Source: Syntrophaceae bacterium UBA1163
Lineage (GTDB): Bacteria > Desulfobacterota > BSN033 > UBA1163
Reading direction: 5' to 3'
Length of the DNA stretch: 12,251 nucleotides
Assembly: GCA_002311635.1 (NCBI GenBank)
Contig: DBZJ01000082.1
Coordinates: 1-12,251 of the forward strand
Numbering within the stretch: position 1 is the stretch's first letter; each line of letters opens with the position of its first letter. The notes beneath the pieces are model-generated. The model saw only the letters and a list, made by a program, of their open reading frames with translations, searched no databases and was not told the DNA's origin. Shown here piece after piece: positions 6,861 to 12,251 of the stretch. The translations under genes and the position numbers were made by a program.

Positions 6861-7397
6861 TTACTTCCGGGTGTAGGTCATCTCCATCATCTTCTCTTCT
6901 TTGCCCTTCTTGTGGGCGCCGTACATTTCGAACACAAAGGTATTGTCGTCCACGAGCCTGGTGACGGCGCGCCATTGCATGGGACCTTGGACAGCGTCGT
7001 TGTGATGGCCTTCCTGCGTAAAGCCCTTGCCGTCCGCGCTGCCGGTCCCCTCAAAGAAATAGATGCCGGTGCTCATGGAATCCATCCAGGTCGACACAAA
7101 CTTCTTGGTATGGTTGTCGTACCCGGTGACGCCAACGCCTGTGAACGGGCTCCCCATCATATCGCCGGAGCACTCCTGCTGGAGGTAGCGTCCGTCAAAA
7201 AGCATTTCAAGCTCGCAGGAGCCCGTGGACTCCGTGGGGGGCTTGTCGGGTCCCATCCAGGACCTGGTCTTGGTGTTCCAACGTCCCGCCATGCGCGCCA
7301 GCAGCTTATGGGGGGTGCCCGGGGTTGCCAGCCTCTTGTACTCTTCCATCATCACCTGATCGTCCATCTTGCCTTCTTGTTTTTCTTCTTTTTTCAT
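6861..7397 (-). CDS. DUF1579 family protein
   Basis: The 178-residue product has the DUF1579 pattern: LARMAGRWNTKTRSW, a glycine-glutamate block, LFDGRYLQQECSG, FTGVGVTGYDNHTKKFVSTWMDSMSTGIY, and a C-terminal strand with FVFEMYG. The family has a lipocalin-like beta-barrel look, and no function is established. It has no signal peptide and a highly charged N-terminus (MKKEEKQEGKMDD). The ATG at 7397 is chosen because AAGGAGG lies 6 bases upstream; an in-frame GTG at 7436 has no such site. The gene looks GC-richer than its neighbours and has its own candidate promoter, so it is probably a single-gene unit. Confidence 0.85.
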   Translation of the reverse strand: MKKEEKQEGKMDDQVMMEEYKRLATPGTPHKLLARMAGRWNTKTRSWMGPDKPPTESTGSCELEMLFDGRYLQQECSGDMMGSPFTGVGVTGYDNHTKKFVSTWMDSMSTGIYFFEGTGSADGKGFTQEGHHNDAVQGPMQWRAVTRLVDDNTFVFEMYGAHKKGKEEKMMEMTYTRK

Positions 7398-7901
7398 CGG
7401 AATCCTCCTTGCTCGCCCGTCGTCGCACCCGTCCACTTATCTACCGGTGCATCCGGTTCGGCGAATACTGCATTCAACAAGAAAGCCGTTCAATAGTTAC
7501 TTTTTGAAGAGCGGCCCGACCATCTCCGTTCTTCAGCCTCCAGAAATACTTTCCCATTTCTCAGGTTCCCCATTCTTCTTTTTAAAAATAGTCACTCTAA
7601 TCTTTAACTGTCAAGGATAACGGAGGGCCGTGTTCCATTATGTGAAAATGTTCGAGTGACGGGCACTTCCACGAGAACGGGGTTAGGAACCTATTCCCTT
7701 CTTTCCTCAATCCTTCATGAAAGATTAGAATGTAATCTGCTTGCCACTTCCCGTTTGCTGTATTTCGAAAGATCATGAAGTCTATTTTTGAAGGTTCCCC
7801 AATATGGCTTTTTGGTTCCCAAAGTGCTAAATTGAGGATGTTTCACTTCCAGGAGATGCCTGTTTTCACAGTCCCGGGATTCTTCAGTAAGAGGAGGAGT
7901 T
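7398..7901. other. Gene-free spacer between divergent DUF1579 and selenoprotein genes
   Basis: About 500 bases hold the divergent starts of two genes. I see one good sigma-70-like promoter for the DUF1579 side (7585-7614) and none as clear for the selenoprotein side. A 59-codon minus frame (7597-7776) lacks a ribosome binding site and a recognisable product. No RNA gene or repeat was recognised. Confidence 0.5.
7585..7614 (-). promoter_or_regulatory. Candidate sigma-70 promoter of the DUF1579 gene
   Basis: On the minus strand a perfect TTGACA (7614-7609) is followed after 18 bp by TATTTT (7590-7585). This predicts a leader of about 180 bases before the ATG at 7397. The evidence is motif matching only. 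Confidence 0.4.
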
Positions 7902-8366
7902 ATGAAGAAGAGAGACGATGCGAAATTCGTGTCGGAAAAGGCGAAAGGCTATTTCGACGAGGGGTTTAACTGAGCCGAATCGATCTCCTTGAGTTTTAAG
8001 GAGTATCTTGGGGTTCAGGATTCCGTGATTCCCAAGTTGGCCACGGGATTCGGCGGAGGGATTGGACGAAAGGGGTCGCTCTGTGGAGCTTTTACCGGGT
8101 CGATCATGGCCCTTGGGATGAAGATGGGACGAGTTGATCCCAAGAACCGGGAGACGGTATCGAGGGTCTATGAGAAATGCCAGCAGTTCTGGGACCAATT
8201 CGAGAAAGAGTTTGGAAATATAAATTGTTATTCTTTGATAGGTTATCGTTTGGATAACCCTGAGGAAAGTAAGCAGTGGTTGGCCTCAGGTGGGCGGGAA
8301 AAATGCGCCGGCATCGTTGAAAAGACCGCCGAAATGCTCTGCGATTTTCTAAAGGCAATCGAGTGA
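7902..8366 (+). CDS. C_GCAxxG_C_C family selenoprotein (Sec24 encoded by in-frame TGA)
   Basis: The ATG at 7902 follows a strong GAGGAGG with 4-5 bases of spacing. The frame runs MKKRDDAKFVSEKAKGYFDE, then GFN, then TGA (7971-7973), then AESI, and continues to the stop at 8364-8366, giving 154 residues. Members of this redox-active family carry FNCAES or FNCAQS at this place, so the TGA replaces the first conserved cysteine. Downstream all other family features remain: KLATGFGGGIGRKGSLCGAFTG (C61), and C93, C109, C135 and C147. A SECIS-like hairpin begins 11 bases after the TGA. The biochemical role of the family is unknown; conserved Cys/Sec suggests redox or metal chemistry. A plain nonsense mutation is possible, but exact Cys replacement plus the hairpin makes selenocysteine far likelier. 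An automatic caller would start wrongly at the TTG at 7989. Confidence 0.87.
7971..8007 (+). promoter_or_regulatory. Bacterial SECIS element directing Sec insertion at TGA 7971-7973
   Basis: After TGA and 10-11 bases, CTCCTT (7985-7990) pairs with AAGGAG (7998-8003) around the loop GAGTTTT. Three more pairs (7982-7984 with 8005-8007) extend the stem past one bulged T at 8004. The apical loop begins 17 bases after the TGA and its first base is G. Both fit the usual bacterial SECIS rules (loop 16-37 bases from UGA, a G in the first two loop positions). Confidence 0.8.
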
Positions 8367-8512
8367 ACCCCGTTAGAAGTTGCAGTCGTTGCGATTCGAA
8401 ACCGAGCGGGGCGTCAAATCCTGCCGGAATTATTCTGGGACCTAAGCACGCTGCTGAGCCCTGCACCGCATGGCGTACAGGGCAGCGAGACGGGCATCAT
8501 TTCTAACGGGGT
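8367..8512 (+). ncRNA. Candidate structured RNA or MITE-like element between the selenoprotein gene and trpS
   Basis: ACCCCGTTAGAAGT (8367-8380) and ATTTCTAACGGGGT (8499-8512) can pair over 14 positions with one G-U. Inside, TGC, GTC and GTTGC (8381-8392) can pair in register with GCAGC, GAC and GCA (8482-8496), giving a rod with small loops. An inner GCCCTG/CAGGGC hairpin is also possible. GTGAACCCC occurs at both ends (8363-8371 and 8511-8519), as a target duplication would. It could be a trpS leader, a 3' UTR structure or a small non-autonomous element. It does not match T-box or other riboswitch consensuses I know. Confidence 0.45.
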
Positions 8513-8589
8513 GAACCCCTTGACTCGGCGGCCTAAAGAGGGGCTTGGGGCATATACCGGTTAAGACGGGGATTGGAATGGAGGAATCA

Positions 8590-9585
8590 ATGAACCGCAT
8601 TTTCAGTGGGATTCAGCCCTCGGGCGAAATTCATATCGGTAACTATGTGGGCGCTATTCGCAACTGGGTTCAATTAGCCAACCGTTATGACTGTATCTAT
8701 TGTGTGGTGGACTATCACGCCATTACCATCGAATATGAAGTGGCCTCGATGCAGCAGAGGATTTTAGAAACGGCAACCGTCCTCGTAGCCTGCGGCCTGA
8801 CCCCGGAGCGATGCAAGCTTTTTGTGCAATCCCATGTGGCCGAGCATACGGAACTGGCGTGGATCTTCAACTGCGTGACTCCGGTGGGTGAATTGGAAAG
8901 GATGACTCAGTTCAAAGAGAAGGGAAGGCAGCACCGGGGCAATGTCAATGTGGGGCTTCTCGATTATCCGGTGCTCCAGGCTGCGGACATCCTCATCTAC
9001 AAGGCTGGGCATGTACCAGTGGGGGAGGATCAAATACAGCATGTGGAGTTTTCAAGGGAGATTGCCAGAAAGTTCAATGCTCGTTTCGGGGACACCTTTC
9101 CGGAGCCCAAAGTGATCCTTTCCGATGCCCCAAGAATTCTTGGAACGGACGGAAGCGCAAAGATGTCCAAGTCGCTGAATAACGCAATTGGCCTCCTCGA
9201 GCCAGCAGAAATGATTTGGGAAAGGTTAAGAACCGCGGCAACTTGTGAACACAGACAGCGGCGAAGCGATCCAGGACATCCCGAGCATTGCAATATTTTT
9301 ACAATGCACCAGGCCTTTTCAAAGCCGGATCAGATTGCCTTCGTCGACCATAATTGCCGGACAGCAGGGTTCGGATGCATTGATTGCAAGAAAATCCTGT
9401 TCGAAAACATGATGGAAGAGTTAACCCCCATTCAAAACCGCTTCAAAGAAATCAATGAAAAGCCACAATACATGGTTGACGTATTAAACTCCGGAGCAGC
9501 GAAATGTAGAGCCATCGCCAACGAGGTGATGGATGAAGTAAGAGAAAAGATCGGCGTCAAATCAAAGTGGATGGGCCAAAGATGA
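8590..9585 (+). CDS. trpS: Tryptophanyl-tRNA synthetase with an iron-sulphur-type cysteine motif
   Basis: The 331-residue class I enzyme charges tRNA-Trp with tryptophan. PSGEIHIGNYVGAI (10-23) is the HIGH-type motif and KMSKS (191-195) the second signature. C234, C256, C263 and C266 form CX21CX6CX2C near the anticodon-binding part, very close to the CX22CX6CX2C that holds a [4Fe-4S] cluster in the Thermotoga maritima enzyme. The ATG at 8590 is chosen: GGAGG lies 5 bases upstream and the protein starts with the usual MNRIFSGIQPSG. The open frame reaches back to a TTG at 8545, but those 15 codons add nothing family-like. It follows the selenoprotein gene after 223 bases that include a possible structured leader. 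Confidence 0.97.
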   Translation: MNRIFSGIQPSGEIHIGNYVGAIRNWVQLANRYDCIYCVVDYHAITIEYEVASMQQRILETATVLVACGLTPERCKLFVQSHVAEHTELAWIFNCVTPVGELERMTQFKEKGRQHRGNVNVGLLDYPVLQAADILIYKAGHVPVGEDQIQHVEFSREIARKFNARFGDTFPEPKVILSDAPRILGTDGSAKMSKSLNNAIGLLEPAEMIWERLRTAATCEHRQRRSDPGHPEHCNIFTMHQAFSKPDQIAFVDHNCRTAGFGCIDCKKILFENMMEELTPIQNRFKEINEKPQYMVDVLNSGAAKCRAIANEVMDEVREKIGVKSKWMGQR

Positions 9586-9641
9586 TGATTGTTTCAACGA
9601 TGGAAAATAGGAAATCATTTTTTCCTTCGTGAGGGAAAGAG

Positions 9642-10712
9642 ATGAAAACGGTAAAGATGACCCTTTCGATCCTATGGATTGGTTTCCTTCTTGGATGTGC
9701 TGCAAGTCAATCCGTGCAAAAAGGACCCGACGATATCGCGGCGCGGCGTGAATCCTCAGAGGCATCTGGGTCCCTGCTCGGGCGATTGAAGACATTGGAG
9801 GAATCTGTCTCCAGCCTTCGCTTTGAGGTGGCCGATATGCAACACCGCTTGAACACCATCCAAGCCCGTCCTTCTCTCACTGCCTATAAGCTTCCCAAAG
9901 AGGTTTCTCTTTGTGGGGAGCTTTTTCCATTGGAAGACAGAAATATTTGGGAAAATCTGGATCGGGAATTTCTCCTTGCCTTGTCCAACGAAGCCCAGAT
10001 CCTTTTATGGATGAAACGGGCACGGCGATACTTTCCTCTTATTGAGAAGAGGCTGAAGGAGATGGACCTTCCCGATGATTTAAAGTATGTCGCCATTACC
10101 GAAAGCAGCCTTCGGCCCGAAGCCGTCTCCTCATCCGGAGCGGGTGGCATCTGGCAATTCATCCCTTCCACTGGCGAGAAATACGGGATGAGAAAAAACC
10201 GAAGCATTGATGAACGGTTTGATTTTTTCAAGGCTACGGAAGGCGCTCTCAATTATCTGAGAAGCCTTCACGAAGAATTCAATAGCTGGACCCTTTCGAT
10301 GGCAGCCTATAACGCAGGAGAGAATAGAGTTCGAAAGGAGATCGATCTTCAAAAGACGATAAATTATTTTTATCTTGATCTTCCGTCGGAGACGGAGCGG
10401 TATGTCTATAAAGTCGCTGTGGTCAAAATCATCCTTTCCGATCCAGGGAGATACGGATATACTTTAGAGGAAAAGGAGCTTTACCCCCCTCTCCAGGTGG
10501 AAAGAATTCAAATTGAGCTGACTCAACCTCTTCCCATTATGGAGGTGGCCAGGGCCCTTGGATTTTATTACAAGGAGATCAAAGAAATGAACCCCCACCT
10601 CTTTGAGGAGACCATTCCTGCTGGAACCCATTTTCTTAATCTTCCTCCGGGGACGTCTGAGAAGTTCTGGGCCTTTTTCTCCGCCTGGAAAAAGGAGAGG
10701 GAAGGCAAATAG
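9642..10712 (+). CDS. Lipoprotein lytic transglycosylase (SLT domain, MltD-like)
   Basis: This 356-residue cell-wall enzyme cleaves the glycan strand of peptidoglycan with formation of 1,6-anhydro-muramic acid. A signal peptide ends in the lipobox FLLGC with the lipidated cysteine at 19, so it should sit in the outer membrane or periplasm. A short coiled coil follows (about 46-75). The SLT domain has the catalytic glutamate at E154 (AITESSLRPEAVS), GAGGIWQFIPSTGEKYG (167-182) and the AAYNAGENRV block. The C-terminal 60-70 residues (ELTQPLPIMEVARALGFYYK) resemble a degenerate LysM domain. The ATG at 9642 has GAGGGA upstream. It lies 56 bases after trpS on the same strand and could be co-transcribed. 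Confidence 0.93.
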   Translation: MKTVKMTLSILWIGFLLGCAASQSVQKGPDDIAARRESSEASGSLLGRLKTLEESVSSLRFEVADMQHRLNTIQARPSLTAYKLPKEVSLCGELFPLEDRNIWENLDREFLLALSNEAQILLWMKRARRYFPLIEKRLKEMDLPDDLKYVAITESSLRPEAVSSSGAGGIWQFIPSTGEKYGMRKNRSIDERFDFFKATEGALNYLRSLHEEFNSWTLSMAAYNAGENRVRKEIDLQKTINYFYLDLPSETERYVYKVAVVKIILSDPGRYGYTLEEKELYPPLQVERIQIELTQPLPIMEVARALGFYYKEIKEMNPHLFEETIPAGTHFLNLPPGTSEKFWAFFSAWKKEREGK

Positions 10713-11023
10713 TTTCAAAAGGCAGAGCTTTACAATTTTGTTGAAATTGTTTATCCTGTGAATCACCCTTATATTCCAATAAGTTAGGTTTTTTAACCTC
10801 TATAAACGGGCTATGAACACCCCGCATGACATTGGATAACCTTCCTAATAGGTCTTGATTTGTTTGCCAAGTTCCATCATTGACTTCTAAGGGGGGTATA
10901 AAGGCTGTCAAAACAAGCGTATTTAATACCGAAGTGGTCAGGAAGGGTTTAAAGGATCATTATGGTAATTATATAAACATTCGATTTGTTGGCCGTATTT
11001 CCACGAGATTAATTTGCCTTTTT
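10713..11023. other. Spacer without a recognisable gene
   Basis: This AT-rich stretch separates the convergent transglycosylase and HEPN genes. ACAATTT (10732-10738) pairs with AAATTGT (10744-10750), and AGGTT/AACCT (10786-10799) forms a second small hairpin; either could help end transcription, but both are weak. A minus-strand frame (about 10636-10930) is open and protein-like (TAFIPPLEVNDGTW) but runs into the transglycosylase gene and lacks a start with a ribosome binding site. It may be a gene remnant. Confidence 0.4.
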
Positions 11024-11557
11024 CTACGGTGGTGCTTCGTTCTCTTTGTTCAAGTAGGTCTTTGCCTCAGGCTTCAATCGATTCGTGAAGAATTCTGGGT
11101 TGAATGACGATTTCTGAAAAATCACTTTTACTAAACTGTCAATCTCTTCGACAACAATCTCATACACAGGCTCCGGTCGCTTTGGCACCGTACTCTCAGT
11201 CGAACCGTGTTGTTTCTTCACGTTGATCAAACCGATCATCCCTTGAGCCAGTATTCGGTCAGGATACCGAATGGACTCGAACTTATCTAAGTCCGAGATG
11301 ACCTGATCGAAGTTGTCCAGCTCTGCATCGGCTATCTCCTTCTTACAGCGGTCCCAAATTTCTTGTAGGCGGTGCCCAAGAGCTTTGATCTCCACCAACG
11401 TCAGCTTAGAGACGAGATAGCCTTTCAAATACATTTCAATCGCATGGTGGAAGAGATTCCCACAAACCGGCTGGAGCCCAGCAAACGCCGAGAATCTTGC
11501 CACGACGTAGTATTGGGTAGCAAGGTCGAAGAAAAACCGTTTTTCTCTTGTGGACAT
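11024..11557 (-). CDS. HEPN-domain-like protein
   Basis: The 177-residue product has the helical pattern of HEPN proteins: an N-terminal LATQYYVVARFSAFAG, then LFHHAIEMYLKGYLVSK, then ALGHRLQEIWDRCKKE. The HAIE..LKG...GH.L..LW series is typical of the family. I do not find the catalytic R-x4-6-H motif of HEPN ribonucleases, and no MNT nucleotidyltransferase partner lies beside it, so it may be a non-catalytic member. Its C-terminal 60 residues are not recognised. The ATG at 11557 follows AGGAG by 7 bases. It lies downstream of the cold shock gene on the same strand, but a terminator separates them. Confidence 0.65.
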   Translation of the reverse strand: MSTREKRFFFDLATQYYVVARFSAFAGLQPVCGNLFHHAIEMYLKGYLVSKLTLVEIKALGHRLQEIWDRCKKEIADAELDNFDQVISDLDKFESIRYPDRILAQGMIGLINVKKQHGSTESTVPKRPEPVYEIVVEEIDSLVKVIFQKSSFNPEFFTNRLKPEAKTYLNKENEAPP

Positions 11558-11567
11558 CTTTTACTCC

Positions 11568-11685
11568 TACTTAAAAAGGTCTATTCCTCTTCTTCTCCTT
11601 ATTCACAGTCTTCACCATTCCTAAAAACTCTTCCCTCTCCTCCTGCAATCCTGCCGAGCGAGGCAACCAGAATCCGCTATGGGAG
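11568..11685 (-). repeat. Diverged repeat unit, copy 1, with a short peptide frame
   Basis: On the minus strand the sequence reads SGFWLPRSAGLQEEREEF, then LGMVKTVNKEKKRNRPF and stops at 11574-11576, just before the HEPN gene. A clearly related sequence (KKELLEMVKVVDQEMKRKKESF) lies upstream of the cold shock gene. No start codon with a ribosome binding site was seen. Confidence 0.45.
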
Positions 11686-11694
11686 TGAGCTGGG

Positions 11695-11729
11695 AAAAAA
11701 CAAGGGGAACAATCAGAGACCTTCCCTTG
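11695..11729 (-). terminator. Rho-independent terminator of the cold shock gene
   Basis: Just after the stop codon, on the minus strand, CAAGGGAA (11729-11722) pairs with TTCCCCTTG (11709-11701) with one bulged C and a 12-base loop. Six T residues follow (11700-11695). Confidence 0.8.
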
Positions 11730-11732
11730 CCC

Positions 11733-11933
11733 TTACCGAATCACCTTTACATTGGCAGCTTGAGGACCTTTGGGACCTTGAGTGACTTCACATTCAATTT
11801 CGTCCCCTTCGTTGAGGGATTTAAATCCTTCACTCTGAATGGCAGAAAAGTGAACGAATACGTCCTTTCCGTCTTCCGTTGTTATGAATCCATATCCCTT
11901 CTTCTCATTGAACCACTTAACCTTACCTTCCAT
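11733..11933 (-). CDS. Cold shock protein (CspA family)
   Basis: This 66-residue single cold-shock domain covers the usual whole length of the family. RNP1 is KGYGFI (12-17) and RNP2 is VFVHF (25-29), with WFN and the usual EGDEIECEV and GPQAANV blocks. Such proteins bind single-stranded RNA and DNA and melt mRNA structure, often on cold shock. The ATG at 11933 follows GGAGG by 7 bases. It has its own candidate promoter 270 bases upstream, a long leader with several possible hairpins, and a terminator right after the stop. It is therefore probably a single-gene unit controlled through its leader. Confidence 0.97.
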   Translation of the reverse strand: MEGKVKWFNEKKGYGFITTEDGKDVFVHFSAIQSEGFKSLNEGDEIECEVTQGPKGPQAANVKVIR

Positions 11934-12199
11934 TTGTAACCTCCAGTGATATATGATTCTGGATCAAAAGATTCTTTTTTTCTCTTCATTTCCTGATCCA
12001 CCACCTTCACCATTTCCAAAAGTTCTTTCTTGGTGGATATCCCCTCCTACCGCTGTTTTCTCCGCTGGATTTCACTCAGAATCCTGCTCCTCTCCTTGCC
12101 ATCATACAGATAGAGAGAGGGCGGAGCCCTGCTTTTTCCTCAAAAAAGTCCTAACTTGAGTTGGGTTTTTCTGAAAGAATTTTCAAGGTGAGTGGTTGG
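11934..12199 (-). promoter_or_regulatory. Long 5' leader of the cold shock gene, including repeat copy 2
   Basis: About 260 bases lie between the candidate promoter and the ATG. The leader contains an AGGGC TCC GCCCT hairpin (around 12118-12130), a CTCAA/TTGAG pair (around 12140-12162), and the second copy of the diverged repeat (about 11960-12040). Long structured leaders are common in cspA-type genes. I see no other gene here. Confidence 0.5.
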
Positions 12200-12228
12200 G
12201 ATATATCACAATGGTCGCCTTGGGTCAA
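12200..12228 (-). promoter_or_regulatory. Candidate sigma-70 promoter of the cold shock gene
   Basis: On the minus strand TTGACC (12228-12223) and TATATC (12205-12200) are separated by 17 bp. The first box matches the -35 consensus at 5 of 6 bases. The evidence is motif matching only. Confidence 0.45.
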
Positions 12229-12251
12229 AAGTCGTGTCCTCCGATCTGTCA

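Noticed and set aside
7597..7776. Minus-strand 59-codon frame in the DUF1579-selenoprotein spacer
   Set aside because: No Shine-Dalgarno before its ATG and no recognised motif; it overlaps the candidate DUF1579 promoter.
7884..8198. Minus-strand frame opposite the selenoprotein gene
   Set aside because: It is antisense to conserved family motifs, has no recognisable domain and is a shadow of the plus-strand gene.
7989..8366. A separate gene starting at TTG 7989
   Set aside because: It lacks the family's N-terminus and has no ribosome binding site of its own; the frame continues upstream through TGA 7971 to ATG 7902 with a strong site.
8367..8512. tRNA-Sec or another tRNA near the selenoprotein gene
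   Set aside because: GATTCGAAACC resembles a T-loop, but no acceptor stem, anticodon arm or CCA end can be arranged around it.
8367..8589. T-box riboswitch ahead of trpS
   Set aside because: The T-box core (GGTGG-ACCGCG type) and AGAGA-like elements are absent; only a long closing stem is seen.
9586..9641. Terminator between trpS and the transglycosylase gene
   Set aside because: TGATT...AATCA followed by TTTTTT gives only a 5-bp AT-rich stem with a long loop, too weak to call.

Overview
The window looks like a chromosomal segment of an anaerobic or microaerophilic bacterium, most likely of the former Deltaproteobacteria (Desulfobacterota) or a nearby metagenome-derived lineage. The lineage is inferred from gene content only: radical SAM lipoate assembly, a TGA-encoded selenoprotein, a tryptophanyl-tRNA synthetase with an iron-sulphur cysteine motif, and spacers filled with palindromic repeats. 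No rRNA, tRNA, CRISPR array or intact insertion sequence was found.

Left edge (1-985, minus strand): an AT-rich DUF3800 gene runs off the window. The frame stays open upstream of its first good ATG and reads like a TPR repeat, so it may be the stump of a longer gene.

Left centre (963-6028, minus strand, transcribed right to left): a lipoate-assembly cluster. The order is a lipoate-protein ligase with LplA, LplB and DUF116 parts, a geranylgeranyl-reductase-type flavoprotein (LipT-like), then two radical SAM proteins resembling the LipS1/LipS2 lipoyl synthase pair. The ligase would load octanoate or lipoate onto a carrier protein, the two radical SAM enzymes would insert the two sulphurs, and the flavoprotein may supply a redox step. 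The three spacers inside the cluster carry palindromic repeats. The lipoate acceptor protein is not in the window.

Centre (6166-7614, minus strand): a DinB-like protein with a strong ribosome binding site and a DUF1579 protein with its own candidate promoter. A repeat pair lies between them.

Right centre (7902-10712, plus strand): a C_GCAxxG_C_C family gene whose frame is interrupted by a TGA exactly where the family has its first cysteine. A SECIS-like hairpin follows the TGA, so this is very probably a selenoprotein of 154 residues. A 146-base element closed by a 14-bp stem starts right after its stop codon. Then come trpS and a lipoprotein lytic transglycosylase.

Right edge (11024-12251, minus strand): a HEPN-like protein and a cold shock protein. 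The latter has a candidate promoter, a leader of about 260 bases and a clear terminator. Two diverged copies of one short sequence, readable as related peptides, flank the cold shock gene.
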